Shown: piece after piece, positions 52,611 to 61,480 of the stretch
Layout: the number at the start of each line of letters is the position of its first letter
Position numbering within the stretch: the first letter of the stretch is position 1
Assembly (NCBI GenBank): GCA_965119215.1
Contig: CBCPKK010000029.1
Location: 1 to 64,000, forward strand
Origin: Buttiauxella sp965119215
Lineage (GTDB): Bacteria > Pseudomonadota > Gammaproteobacteria > Enterobacterales > Enterobacteriaceae
Reading direction: 5' to 3'
DNA length: 64,000 bases
Notes under the pieces: generated by a model
What the model was told of the DNA's origin: nothing
Seen by the model: only the letters and a program-made list of their open reading frames with translations
Databases searched by the model: none
Translations under genes and position numbers: made by a program

Positions 52611-52927
52611 GATACCTTCACCTCGCGCACCACTTGGTTAGTCAGACGGTCAAATTCACTGTTAGCTCGCCAGACATAAACGGCGGTCAGCACGAAGGAA
52701 ATTACAATCACGCCGATACCGATGGGAATGCCGCGTGTCACGGTGGTGCCTGGGTGTAAAGGCGTGCCCAACCAGCCGGGTGCGAAAGCAATCAGCAGGA
52801 TAAAGCCGACATAAATAACCAGCATGATCAGCGATAAAATGGTGGCAAACCGTTGCCGTTTAGCGACTAACTCCCTGAAATGCGCACTGTCTTCTATCCG
52901 CTGATAAATGGTGGAATCATTCATCAC
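52607..52927 (-). CDS. yjcH: DUF485 inner-membrane protein YjcH
   Basis: The 106-residue DUF485 protein has two membrane helices (FATILSLIMLVIYVGFILLIAF and GIPIGIGVIVISFVLTAVYVW), invariably found with ActP and probably a partner of it. The first ATG (52927) has GGAG eight bases upstream; the next codon is also ATG. It overlaps actP by 4 bp. Confidence 0.95.
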   Translation of the reverse strand: MMNDSTIYQRIEDSAHFRELVAKRQRFATILSLIMLVIYVGFILLIAFAPGWLGTPLHPGTTVTRGIPIGIGVIVISFVLTAVYVWRANSEFDRLTNQVVREVKVS

Positions 52928-52960
52928 AGAGTCTCCAGAGGTAAGGTTGTTTTTATAATT

Positions 52961-52994
52961 CCCTCTCCTGGGGGAGAGGGTTAGGGTGAGGAGG
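52961..52994. repeat. boxC-like palindromic element between acs and yjcH
   Basis: CCCTCTCC / GGAGAGGG with a 4-nt loop, followed by TTAGGGTGAGGAG, is a widespread intergenic element in proteobacteria. Here it lies inside the acs-yjcH-actP transcript and may uncouple acs from yjcH expression. Confidence 0.65.
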
Positions 52995-53001
52995 AAAAGA
53001 G

Positions 53002-54957
53002 TTAAGGCATGGTAATAGCTTGTTTTTCTTCCAGCAGCTTCTCAACAACACCCGGATCGGCAAGCGTTGAAGTATCACCAAAGTTGCTGGTATCTCCGGC
53101 GGCGATTTTGCGCAAAATGCGACGCATAATTTTGCCGGAACGCGTTTTCGGTAGTGAATCCGTCCAGTGCAGAATGTCCGGCGTGGCAAGTGGGCCAATC
53201 TCTTTACGCACCCAATTACGCACTTCGGTATACAGCTCTGGTGTCGGTTCTTCGCCGTGATTTAGCGTGACGTACGCATAAATCGCCTGGCCTTTAATGT
53301 TATGCGGAATGCCGACCACAGCCGCTTCGGCGACTTTTGGATGCGACACCAGCGCCGACTCGATTTCTGCGGTGCCCAGGCGGTGCCCGGAAACGTTCAG
53401 TACGTCGTCCACGCGTCCGGTTATCCAGTAATAACCGTCTTCGTCACGACGTGCACCGTCACCACTAAAGTACATATTTTTGAAGGTCGAGAAATAGGTC
53501 TGCTCGAAACGTTCGTGGTCGCCAAACAGCGTACGCGCCTGGCCTGGCCATGAATCGGTGATCACCAGATTGCCTTCGGCTGTTCCTTGCTGCGGGTTAC
53601 CTTCGTTATCCACCAGTGCGGGCTGTACACCAAAGAATGGGCGCGTGGCGGAACCGGCTTTCAGCTCGGTCGCACCTGGAATTGGGGTGATCATGAAACC
53701 ACCGGTTTCGGTCTGCCACCAGGTATCAACCACCGGGCATTTTTCATTACCGATTTTCTTCCAGTACCATTCCCACGCTTCCGGGTTGATAGGCTCACCC
53801 ACAGAACCGAGGATACGCAGCGATGAACGGTCGGTGTTTTCAACGGCTTTGTCGCCTTCGGCCATCAGCGCACGAATCGCGGTTGGCGCGGTGTAGAGAA
53901 TGTTAACTTTATGTTTATCAACTACCTGTGCCATACGGTTTGGTGCAGGCCAGTTTGGTACGCCTTCAAACATCAGCGTGATGGCCCCGCACGCCAGCGG
54001 CCCGTAAAGCAAATAGCTGTGGCCCGTTACCCAACCTACGTCAGCGGTACACCAGTAAACGTCGCCTGGATGGTAATCGAACACATATTTGAAGGTGGTT
54101 GCGGCATACACCAGATAACCGCCTGTGGTGTGCAACACGCCTTTCGGCTTGCCGGTTGAACCAGAGGTGTAAAGGATAAACAGCGGATCTTCGGCGTTCA
54201 CTTCCACAGGCTGGTGGTGGGTACTGGCCTTCTCAACCAGCTCGTTCCACCACAGGTCGCGGCCTTGATTCCACTCAATATTCCCGCCGGTACGCTTAAG
54301 CACCACAACGTGTTCAACGGTTGTAACGTTAGGGTTTTTCAGCGCGTCATCGACGTTTTTCTTCAGCGGAATGGAACGCCCGGCGCGCACGCCTTCGTCG
54401 GCGGTGATAACCAGACGAGAGCTGGAATCAATAATGCGCCCGGCGACCGCTTCTGGTGAGAAGCCACCAAAAATCACCGAATGCACAGCGCCAATACGCG
54501 CACAGGCCAGCATCGCAACAGCGGCTTCTGGCACCATCGGCATGTAAATCGCCACCACATCGCCTTTCTTGATGCCCAGTTCCACCAGAGTATTGGCAAA
54601 ACGGCACACTTCACGATGCAGTTCGCGGTAAGTAATCGTTTTACTCTGCGTTGCGTCATCACCCTCCCAGATGATGGCGGTTTGATCGCCCCTTTCTTTC
54701 AAGTGGCGGTCCAGGCAGTTGGCGGCCAAATTTAGCGTGCCGTCTTCATACCATTTGATAGAGATATTTCCTGGCGCGAAAGAGGTGTTTTTCACCTTTT
54801 GATAGGGTTTGATCCAATCAAGGATTTTCCCTTGCTCACCCCAAAATGCATCAGGGTCATGTACCGAATGTTGGTACATGGATTGGTACTGCTCCGGGTT
54901 TATCAGGCAATTGTCCGCAATGTTTGCGGGAATGGCGTGTTTATGCACTTGGCTCAT
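53002..54957 (-). CDS. acs: Acetyl-CoA synthetase Acs
   Basis: Acs activates acetate to acetyl-CoA through acetyl-AMP, scavenging low acetate. The 651-residue ANL-family enzyme has the P-loop-like LYTSGSTGKPKGVLHTTGGY, TWWQTETGGFMITP, YYWITGRVDDVLNVSGHRLGTAEIES and the acetylatable lysine in LPKTRSGKIMRR. It is first in the acs-yjcH-actP operon; in E. coli the operon is CRP-activated. The ATG is preceded by CAAGGAGAAAAAAAGCC. Confidence 0.98.
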   Translation of the reverse strand: MSQVHKHAIPANIADNCLINPEQYQSMYQHSVHDPDAFWGEQGKILDWIKPYQKVKNTSFAPGNISIKWYEDGTLNLAANCLDRHLKERGDQTAIIWEGDDATQSKTITYRELHREVCRFANTLVELGIKKGDVVAIYMPMVPEAAVAMLACARIGAVHSVIFGGFSPEAVAGRIIDSSSRLVITADEGVRAGRSIPLKKNVDDALKNPNVTTVEHVVVLKRTGGNIEWNQGRDLWWNELVEKASTHHQPVEVNAEDPLFILYTSGSTGKPKGVLHTTGGYLVYAATTFKYVFDYHPGDVYWCTADVGWVTGHSYLLYGPLACGAITLMFEGVPNWPAPNRMAQVVDKHKVNILYTAPTAIRALMAEGDKAVENTDRSSLRILGSVGEPINPEAWEWYWKKIGNEKCPVVDTWWQTETGGFMITPIPGATELKAGSATRPFFGVQPALVDNEGNPQQGTAEGNLVITDSWPGQARTLFGDHERFEQTYFSTFKNMYFSGDGARRDEDGYYWITGRVDDVLNVSGHRLGTAEIESALVSHPKVAEAAVVGIPHNIKGQAIYAYVTLNHGEEPTPELYTEVRNWVRKEIGPLATPDILHWTDSLPKTRSGKIMRRILRKIAAGDTSNFGDTSTLADPGVVEKLLEEKQAITMP

Positions 54958-55173
54958 GGCTTTTTTTCTCCTTGTAGGATGTTAATAATATGTCACGCAA
55001 ACGTTAATTGTAGGGGCTTTGGGAGCTTTGTTTACTTTTTGGGCGACAGATCACGCATTAATTAAATTGTTGAAAATCTAATCAATACATCCTGAGTAGA
55101 GAAATGATTCGAAGGGATAATTATCGAGAAAGGTCATTGATAAATAATGTTTATCATAATGAGAGAGTCGTGA

Positions 55174-55201
55174 TAAAAAAAAGCCGCCAATGCTGGCGGC
55201 T
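55174..55201 (-). terminator. Rho-independent terminator of fdhF
   Basis: AGCCGCCA / TGGCGGCT stem with a 4-nt loop is followed on the minus strand by eight T residues. The remaining 54958-55173 stretch is the AT-rich acs promoter region, with no gene seen. Confidence 0.9.
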
Positions 55202-55208
55202 CTTCTGG

Positions 55209-57356
55209 TTAACCTGCCGCGCTCTCGCGCAGACTGGCTTTTAGCTTACTGTACTCATCTATCACATACTGTTCGGCGGCTCGCTGATCGGCAATCGGCT
55301 CGACGCGCACGGCGCAGTATTTGTACTCCGGCGTTTTGGTAATCGGGCTGAGGTTTTCAGTCACCAGCTCGTTACAAGCACCAATCCACCACTGGTAAGT
55401 CATGTAAACGGCACCCTTATTAGGGCGTTCGCTCACATTCGCGCGCGTGATAACGCGGCCTTTACGGGAATTAACCCACACCAGCGCTTCATCTTCGATA
55501 CCCAAACGAGCGGCATCTTCGATGTGGATTTGCGCATAGCCAGGTTCATCCGCAAGGGCTGCCAGCGCCGCACAGTTACCGGTCATTGAACGGCAAGAGT
55601 AGTGGCCCACTTCACGCACCGTTGAAAGTACCATAGGGTACTCTTCGGAGACTTTGTCGATTGGCGGTGCCCAGTCACAGGTAAAGAACTCACCCAGGCC
55701 GTTTTCGCGGTCAAACTTACCGTCATACAGGAACGAGGTTCCCTGGTCGCTTTCAGCTACATCGCGGCAAGGCCACTGGATATAACCCAGTTCGCCCATT
55801 TTCTCGTAGGTGGCACCGTAGAAATCAGGGCACAAGCCGCGCAACTCATCCCAAATTTCCTGGGTGTTGTTGTAGCTCATCGGGTAGCCCATACGGGTGG
55901 CGATTTCACTGATAATCTGCCAGTCCGTTTTCAGGTCCCACTTCGGTTCCACGGCTTTAAAGAAGCGCTGGAAACCACGGTCAGCGGCGGTGTAAACCCC
56001 TTCATGTTCACCCCAGGAGGTGGAGGGCAAAATCACGTCGGCAGCCGCCGCGGTTTTGGTCATGAAGATGTCTTGCACAATCACCAGTTCGAGCTCTTCG
56101 AACGCCTTACGCACGGCTGAAAGTTCCGCATCAGTTTGCAGCGGATCTTCACCCATGATGTACGCGGCATACACTTCGCCATGCGCCACACGGTGTGGCA
56201 ATTCGCTAATGCGATAGCCGGTGTGTGCAGGTAAAGAGTCAACGCCCCAGGCTTGCGCGAATTTCTCGCGGCTTGCTGCGTCTTTCACATACTGATAGCC
56301 CGGATAAGTATCCGGCAGTGCGCCCATATCACAGGCACCCTGCACGTTGTTCTGACCACGAACCGGGTTAACACCTACGTTAGGTTTACCCAGGTTGCCC
56401 GTCATCAGCGCAAGGCTTGTCAGCGAGCGAACGGTTTCCACGCCCTGATAGAACTGGGTCACGCCCATGCCCCACAGAATCGTGGCCGTTTTCGCTTTCG
56501 CATACATTCGTGCTGCTGCGCGAATTTCTGCCGCCGTCACGCCGGTAATTTCTTCGACAGATTCAGGCGTGTAGCCCGCAACAATTTTGCGATACTCGTC
56601 GAAACCTTCGGTACGGGAAGCCACGAATGACTGGTCGTACAGGTTTTCTTCGATAATCACATGCCCAAGTGCGTTAAGCAGGGCGATGTTAGAACCATTT
56701 CTTAGCTGCAAATGCAAATCGGCGATGCGCGCGGTTTCAATTTTACGCGGATCGACAACAATGATTTGCGCCCCTTTTTGCTTCGCGCGAATCACGCGGT
56801 TAGCAACGATAGGGTGTGAATCTGCCGGGTTATACCCGAACACAAACACTAAATCGGTATCTTCAATCTCGACGATTGAGTTACTCATAGCGCCGTTACC
56901 GACCGATTGGTGCAGACCTGCAACCGATGGGCCGTGTCAGACGCGTGCGCAGCAATCGACGTTATTGGTACCAATAACGGCGCGCGCAAATTTTTGCATT
57001 ACATAGTTGGTTTCGTTGCCAGTACCACGGGAAGAACCGGTGGTCATGATGGCATCGGCGCCGTGTTTTGCTTTGATTTCGCTAAGACGAGTGCTGACGT
57101 AGTTCAGCGCTTCATCCCAGGAAACATTTTCGAGTTTGCCGCCTTTCTGGCGACGAATCATCGGTGATTTCAGGCGCGGGGTGAGGATTTTAGTATCGTT
57201 AATAAAATCCCAGCCGTAGTAACCCTTCAGGCAAAGATCGCCCTGGTTAGTTTTACCTTGAGCCGCTTCCGCCTTGACGACTTTGCCGTTATCGACCACG
57301 AGGTTGATTTTGCAACCCGAGGCACAATAGGGGCAAACCGTGATGACTTTTTTCAT
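55209..57356 (-). CDS. fdhF: Formate dehydrogenase H, selenocysteine enzyme FdhF
   Basis: FdhF is the molybdopterin formate dehydrogenase of formate hydrogenlyase. The continuous frame gives 715 residues, the E. coli length, with an in-frame TGA at 56937-56939 as selenocysteine 140 (CCARV-U-HGPSVAG). The N-terminus carries the [4Fe-4S] ligands CPYCASGC...GDLCLKG, and the molybdopterin domains follow (GMGVTQFYQGVETVRSL, GQNNVQGACDMGALPDTYPGY). Reading TGA as a stop would wrongly split it into two genes. A SECIS-like hairpin and sigma-54 promoter support the call. Expression is expected under anaerobic, formate-rich conditions via FhlA. Confidence 0.97.
56899..56939 (-). promoter_or_regulatory. 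Bacterial SECIS element of fdhF
   Basis: The minus-strand sequence starting at the TGA codon can form a hairpin with loop region GCAGGTCTGC, flanked by CATCGGTT and ACCAATCGG; it appears the same as in E. coli fdhF. It would bind SelB to direct selenocysteine insertion. Confidence 0.88.
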
Positions 57357-57426
57357 CGTGTTGCTCCAGTCAATGCTGTTATAGGTGGTGTGACACTAAA
57401 CAGCTGATCACATCTCCCCGCTTTAA

Positions 57427-57442
57427 TGCATTATCTATGCCA
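57427..57442 (-). promoter_or_regulatory. Sigma-54 promoter of fdhF
   Basis: TGGCATAGATAATGCA on the minus strand has the GG and GC doublets ten bases apart typical of -24/-12 sigma-54 promoters. It lies 70-86 bp upstream of the fdhF ATG. The rest of the 300-bp gap to the response regulator probably contains FhlA sites; none was assigned. Confidence 0.8.
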
Positions 57443-57656
57443 CATAAAAAGAATGGGAATAACCGCCATCTTACGGCGATAAAAGCAGCAAAACGCTGAC
57501 GAAAAACAGGTCATCGTCAAAAGTGACGTGTCGACCAGGGCAGGGTTTGTGACGCTGGTTGAATTTTCAGCATAGCTATCTGTCATTTTCGCGGCACTCC
57601 CCCAACAATCGCTCACACTTAGATTTGATCCCTTGCATCCTCCACGGAGAACAACG

Positions 57657-58391
57657 ATGAAGCCTGCGATATTGCTGGTGGATGACGATTTGGCGATTTG
57701 TGACGTGCTGCGAGACGTACTTAATGAGCACGTCTTTGAGGTGATGGTCTGCCATACGGGAAATGACGCCTTACTGGCGATAGCCAACCATCCGGGCATC
57801 GCACTGGTGCTGCTGGATATGATCCTGCCGGATATTAACGGGCTGTTGGTGCTGCAACACATTCAGCGGCAGCGGCCAGATTTGCCGGTAGTGATGCTGA
57901 CTGGGTTGGGCAGTGAATCTGATGTGGTCGTCGGGCTGGAAATGGGCGCGGATGATTACATCGCCAAGCCATTTAACCCGCGCGTGGTGGTGGCGCGTGT
58001 CAAAGCGGTATTACGCCGTAGCGGCGCGCTGGCCGTTGAACCGACGACAACAAAAACCAGCGGTTTACATTTCAACGGCTGGCGGCTGGATACCGAACGC
58101 TGCCAGCTATTTAACATTCAATTTGAACAGGTCGACCTCACCCAAGGGGAATATGGGCTGCTACTGGCATTAATGCAAAATGCCCGCAAAGTCCTGTCGC
58201 GCGAAAGATTGCTGGAACTGACCCACAGCGAAAGCCTTGAAGTATTCGACAGAACTATAGATGTGCTGATTATGCGCCTGCGCAGAAAAATAGAGATAAA
58301 CCCGCATCAACCGGTATTAATCCGCACCATTCGCGGCGTCGGCTATGTTTTTTCCGCTGATGTTATTCATGCTGAGAATAACGCCGCTTAG
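57657..58391 (+). CDS. Orphan OmpR/PhoB-type response regulator
   Basis: The 244-residue two-domain regulator has a receiver domain with Asp9-Asp11, phospho-acceptor Asp54 (LVLLDMILPD), Thr82 and Lys104 (YIAKPFNP), and a winged-helix DNA-binding domain from about residue 140 (DLTQGEYGLLLALMQNARKVLSRERLL, DVLIMRLRRKIE, IRTIRGVGYVF). No histidine kinase gene is adjacent: upstream is divergent fdhF and downstream the hok/sok duplication. The ATG follows CACGGAGAACAACG. The regulon is unknown. Confidence 0.88.
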   Translation: MKPAILLVDDDLAICDVLRDVLNEHVFEVMVCHTGNDALLAIANHPGIALVLLDMILPDINGLLVLQHIQRQRPDLPVVMLTGLGSESDVVVGLEMGADDYIAKPFNPRVVVARVKAVLRRSGALAVEPTTTKTSGLHFNGWRLDTERCQLFNIQFEQVDLTQGEYGLLLALMQNARKVLSRERLLELTHSESLEVFDRTIDVLIMRLRRKIEINPHQPVLIRTIRGVGYVFSADVIHAENNAA

Positions 58392-58481
58392 ATTATATAA
58401 AAATAGATTGGGTGCTTAAGACATCGCCCTAATACCTTACAAGTTGGGCGGGGCAAACCTGAACCCCGCCCGATAGCTTTA

Positions 58482-58631
58482 CTATTCGGAGCAGGCCAGC
58501 CTGGCCGCTACCTCCTGTTTATCATTTCTTATTTTTACTTCGCAAAGATTACGCCGCGTTAATAAGGTTATTGCTATTAATGTTACGCAAACAATTAATA
58601 AACAGATGACAACAGTTTTTGTCGGCTTCAT
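58482..58631 (-). CDS. Hok-family type I toxin, copy 1
   Basis: The 49-residue peptide has a single N-terminal membrane segment (KTVVICLLIVCVTLIAITLL), then TRRNLCEVKIRNDKQEVAARLACSE. The motif TR(K/R)-x-LCEVxIR and EVA match HokC/HokD. Hok peptides depolarise the inner membrane. AAGGAG lies eight bases before the ATG. The complementary ends GGGTGCTTA (58410-58418) and TAAGCACCC (58785-58793) are the fold-back element of hok mRNAs. An in-frame upstream extension (to a TTG at 58748) could be a Mok-like reader. Confidence 0.88.
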   Translation of the reverse strand: MKPTKTVVICLLIVCVTLIAITLLTRRNLCEVKIRNDKQEVAARLACSE

Positions 58632-58678
58632 GCCTTTTACTCCTTGCCTTGCAGCGAGTAAGAAGCTAACCTCAACTT

Positions 58679-58733
58679 GTTCAGGGTCGGGGATTAGCCT
58701 CGGGTTAACGTTAAAGTTGCCCGGGGCTTTCTT
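58679..58733 (+). ncRNA. sok-like antisense RNA, copy 1
   Basis: On the strand opposite the hok leader are TTGCCT (58644-58649) and TAACCT (58667-58672) at 17-bp spacing, then a hairpin GCCTCGGG / CCCGGGGC with TTTCTT. A transcript of about 55 nt would match the size and location of sok RNAs. Ends are estimates. Confidence 0.6.
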
Positions 58734-59080
58734 ATTCCTCTGAATCAAAGAATATCCCTCACTTATGCTCAGGACAGAAAGCCCTAAGCACCCGTTGCGT
58801 AGTGTACTTACTTTTTATTTATTTGATATTAAATTGCAAATGTAATTAATTTGAATAAATTACATTTGTCTGGAAGGGTGCTCGCAAAACATTAGTATTA
58901 TATTATTAGTGAATAGGATGTTAGAAGTATATTGACGCCTTAATTATTAAACGATCTACTAATAACTAGCTAACCCCAACGACTTACTCAAGTTAGAGAT
59001 GAAAAATTGGGTGCTTAAGACATCGCCCTTATCCCGCACAAGTTGGGCGGGGCAAACCTGAACCCCGCCCGATAGCTTTA

Positions 59081-59230
59081 CTATTCGGAGCAGGCCAACC
59101 TGGCCGCTACCTCCTGTTTATCATTTCTTATTTTCACTTCGCAAAGATTACGCCGCGTTAATAAGGTTATTGCTATTAATGTTACGCAAACAATTAATAA
59201 ACAGATGACAACAGTTTTTGTCGGCTTCAT
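59081..59230 (-). CDS. Hok-family type I toxin, copy 2
   Basis: This copy encodes the same 49-residue peptide as copy 1, differing only by silent changes. AAGGAG precedes the ATG. The fold-back ends GGGTGCTTA (about 59009-59017) and TAAGCACCC (59380-59388) are kept. Because of small indels in the leader, the frame starting at the TTG that corresponds to 58748 stops at a TAA four bases before hok instead of running into it. Translation could therefore be coupled by stop-start rather than by fusion. Confidence 0.86.
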   Translation of the reverse strand: MKPTKTVVICLLIVCVTLIAITLLTRRNLCEVKIRNDKQEVAARLACSE

Positions 59231-59277
59231 GCCTTTTACTCCTTGCCTTGCAGCGAGTAAGAAGCTAACCTCAACTT

Positions 59278-59328
59278 GTGGGTTTGAGGGTCGCCTCGGG
59301 TTAACGTTAAGTTGCCCGGGGCTTTCTT
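59278..59328 (+). ncRNA. sok-like antisense RNA, copy 2
   Basis: TTGCCT and TAACCT (59266-59271) are spaced as in copy 1 and the GCCTCGGG / CCCGGGGC hairpin with TTTCTT is kept, but the body carries several changes (for example GTGGGTTTGAGGGTCG). Ends are estimates. Confidence 0.55.
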
Positions 59329-59553
59329 ATTCCTCTGAATCAAAGAATATCCCTCACTTATGCTCAGGACAGAAAGCCCTAAGCACCCGCTGCGTAGTTT
59401 ACTTACTTTTTATTTATTTGATATTAAATTGCCAATGTAATTCATTTGAATAAATTACATTTGTCTGGAAGGGTGCTCGCAAAACATTAGTATTATATTG
59501 TTAGTGAATAGAATGCTAAAAATATATTGATGCCTTAATTATTAAACCATCTA

Positions 59554-60570
59554 CTAATAACCATTAGGTTGCTCATTAATAAAACTCTGCAATTCTGTCA
59601 GTGTTTTTGCGCCATCAATCGCATTTGCACATAAAAGATTAGCACGAGCGCAGGCATGGGCTAATTTCAGGCTGTCGATAAGCGACCATTTTTCATGACA
59701 GCCGTATAATATTCCGGCGCAGAACGCGTCACCGGCACCTACGCTGCCGATAATTTCTTCCTGTGTGAGTATGAACGACGGCACCCACACGCCTTCACTT
59801 TTTGGCTCAACACCCCATGCGCCTTCCGGGCAATGTATAACCACTCGTTGCCGCACACCCGCTTCAAGCAGTTGGCTTGCCGCCATGGCGATATGTTCAA
59901 TGTGGGGCGAGCCGTTCGAATGGCGGATTTCCAGCCCGCTAAACTCACCGGCTTCCAGCTCATTAATCACCAGGTAATCCAGCCAGCGCAGGGCAGGGAG
60001 CACCATCGGGCGATAGCGCGGGTCACCCTGGCGCGAGACTAAATCCAGCGAGGTTTCATAGCCTTGTTGCGCCATCTGTGCCAGTAGTCTGGCGCTGCGC
60101 GTGCCGTATTCCGCATCTTCCATATCCAGGCTATCGAGCAGCAGTAAATAGCCGAGGTGGAAGATCTTGAATGATGTTTCAAGGCGGTCAAAGGCTGGTA
60201 AGTCGAGCAGGCGATTAGCACCAGGCGAGTGAAAAAAAGTCCGCTGCCCGCTGGGGTCGGTCATCACTTGCGACATCGACGTCGGCGCGAAAGTGGTGCG
60301 GTGTACGTGCTGACGATTCACATGGTACTGATCCAACATGGCCATAATGTAGTCGCCATCGTGGTCGTCACCCACCAAACCCACTGCCTGAAGCGGCAGG
60401 CCAACGTGCATTTTTGCCAGCGTCAGCAGTACGTTAAGTGGTGCACCACCCGTCGAACGTTCGCTGTGGACGATTTCCGCAAGCCACCCACGCTGCGGCC
60501 ATTGCACAATTTGATGCACATGGTCGACCAGCATATTTCCGGCGGCAATAATCCCGCTGCGCTCTGTCAT
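59554..60570 (-). CDS. PfkB-family sugar kinase
   Basis: The 338-residue ribokinase-fold enzyme has AAGNMLVDHVHQI at the N-terminus, STGGAPLNVLLTLAKM and the C-terminal signature SVGAGDAFCAGILYGC with the catalytic Asp. It is the last gene of the lyxose-type operon, 9 bp after the aldolase gene, with AAGGAG before its ATG. It probably phosphorylates the ketose made by the isomerase (D-xylulose or fructose), feeding the aldolase. Its 3' end touches the hok/sok repeat. Confidence 0.88.
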   Translation of the reverse strand: MTERSGIIAAGNMLVDHVHQIVQWPQRGWLAEIVHSERSTGGAPLNVLLTLAKMHVGLPLQAVGLVGDDHDGDYIMAMLDQYHVNRQHVHRTTFAPTSMSQVMTDPSGQRTFFHSPGANRLLDLPAFDRLETSFKIFHLGYLLLLDSLDMEDAEYGTRSARLLAQMAQQGYETSLDLVSRQGDPRYRPMVLPALRWLDYLVINELEAGEFSGLEIRHSNGSPHIEHIAMAASQLLEAGVRQRVVIHCPEGAWGVEPKSEGVWVPSFILTQEEIIGSVGAGDAFCAGILYGCHEKWSLIDSLKLAHACARANLLCANAIDGAKTLTELQSFINEQPNGY

Positions 60571-60579
60571 AACCTCTCC

Positions 60580-61440
60580 TTAAGCCTTGCCTGAACTGCC
60601 AAAAATCCGCATTTGCTGGGCGACAACATCAGCAATGGCTTCTTCAATACCCAACAGCAATTCGGCGAACTCGTCATAAATGGCATGACGTTGATTCATT
60701 CTTTGCTCGACGGCACCCAGTGCGGCCTGCGACATCCCGGTATAAAAATTGATTTTGTGGATGCCGAGCGTTATCGCCTTTCTGAAATCTTCGTCACTGA
60801 TGCCGGAACCCCCATGCAGTACCAGTGGCAAACCAGTTTGCTGGCGAATGGCGGCGAGCCTGTCGAAATCGAGTTTTGGTTCGCCTTTGTATTTGCCGTG
60901 AGCGTTACCAATAGCGACTGCCAGCGTGTCGATTCCGGTTCTGTCGACAAAGTCGCGAGCGACTGCCGGGTCGGTAAACTTGTTGCTATCGGCTTCGCCA
61001 TACAGCGCACCGCCTTCGTCACCACCCACGGCACCTAATTCAGCTTCAACGGAAATGCCCACCGCGTGACACATCTTCACCACCTCGCGGGTCTGGCGGA
61101 TATTCTCCTCATATTCAAGTGTAGAACCATCGAACATAACTGAGCTAAAACCGAGACGCAAAGCGCGAACTACCGCTTCAAAATGCAGGCCGTGGTCAAG
61201 ATTAAGCACCACAGGAATATCGTGGCGTGCCGCTTCGAATTTGACGGCTTCGACCAGTGAGTCCAGTGAGACATACTTAAAATGCACTTCGGCGATATTA
61301 ATGATAAACGGTGAGTTTTCCTGCTTTGCAGCAGCGAAAAGAGCGCGCAGAAAATGGCTGTCGAGCACGTTAAACGCCCCTAATGCGTAGCCATTTTTAC
61401 GTGCGTGAGCCAGTCCATCTGCGAGCGATATCAAAGCCAT
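60580..61440 (-). CDS. Class II ketose-bisphosphate aldolase family protein
   Basis: The 286-residue zinc aldolase of the Fba/GatY/KbaY family has NLDHG and IAEVHFK, VEAELGAVGGDE, IGNAHGKYKG (zinc His) and LHGGSGI followed by HKINFYT. The ATG at 61440 follows AGGGGAATCATT; the N-terminal extension to 61803 in the same frame overlaps the isomerase gene and is rejected. It probably splits a ketose phosphate into DHAP and an aldehyde. Confidence 0.88.
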   Translation of the reverse strand: MALISLADGLAHARKNGYALGAFNVLDSHFLRALFAAAKQENSPFIINIAEVHFKYVSLDSLVEAVKFEAARHDIPVVLNLDHGLHFEAVVRALRLGFSSVMFDGSTLEYEENIRQTREVVKMCHAVGISVEAELGAVGGDEGGALYGEADSNKFTDPAVARDFVDRTGIDTLAVAIGNAHGKYKGEPKLDFDRLAAIRQQTGLPLVLHGGSGISDEDFRKAITLGIHKINFYTGMSQAALGAVEQRMNQRHAIYDEFAELLLGIEEAIADVVAQQMRIFGSSGKA

Positions 61441-61480
61441 AATGATTCCCCTGGTGTTGGGACAAATGGTTGGAAAAAAC

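Larger units (their letters stand above)
58392..59563. repeat. Tandem duplication of a hok/sok cassette (unit about 599 bp)
   Basis: The sequence from about 58407 (ATTGGGTGCTTAAG) recurs at 59006, an offset of 599 bp; the right-hand portion (CCTTAATTATTAAA, 58938 and 59533) recurs at 595 bp, so the copies differ by small indels and scattered substitutions. Each unit holds one hok gene (minus strand), one sok candidate (plus strand) and an AT-rich promoter region. The second copy ends at the 3' end of the pfkB-type gene. This 1.17-kb stretch contains no other gene. Confidence 0.9.

Noticed and set aside
56937..56939. In-frame TGA apparently splitting fdhF into two genes
   Set aside because: It is selenocysteine codon 140, with the conserved context CCARV-U-HGPSVAG and a SECIS hairpin immediately downstream; total length equals E. 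coli FdhF.
59205..59453. Plus-strand 82-codon frame in the second repeat unit
   Set aside because: It is opposite hok copy 2 and its sok region and shows no family features; the hok reading explains the conservation.
58392..59563. Tandem repeats as a CRISPR array or IS element
   Set aside because: There are only two units of about 599 bp with coding content and no spacers, transposase or terminal inverted repeats; the units are hok/sok cassettes.
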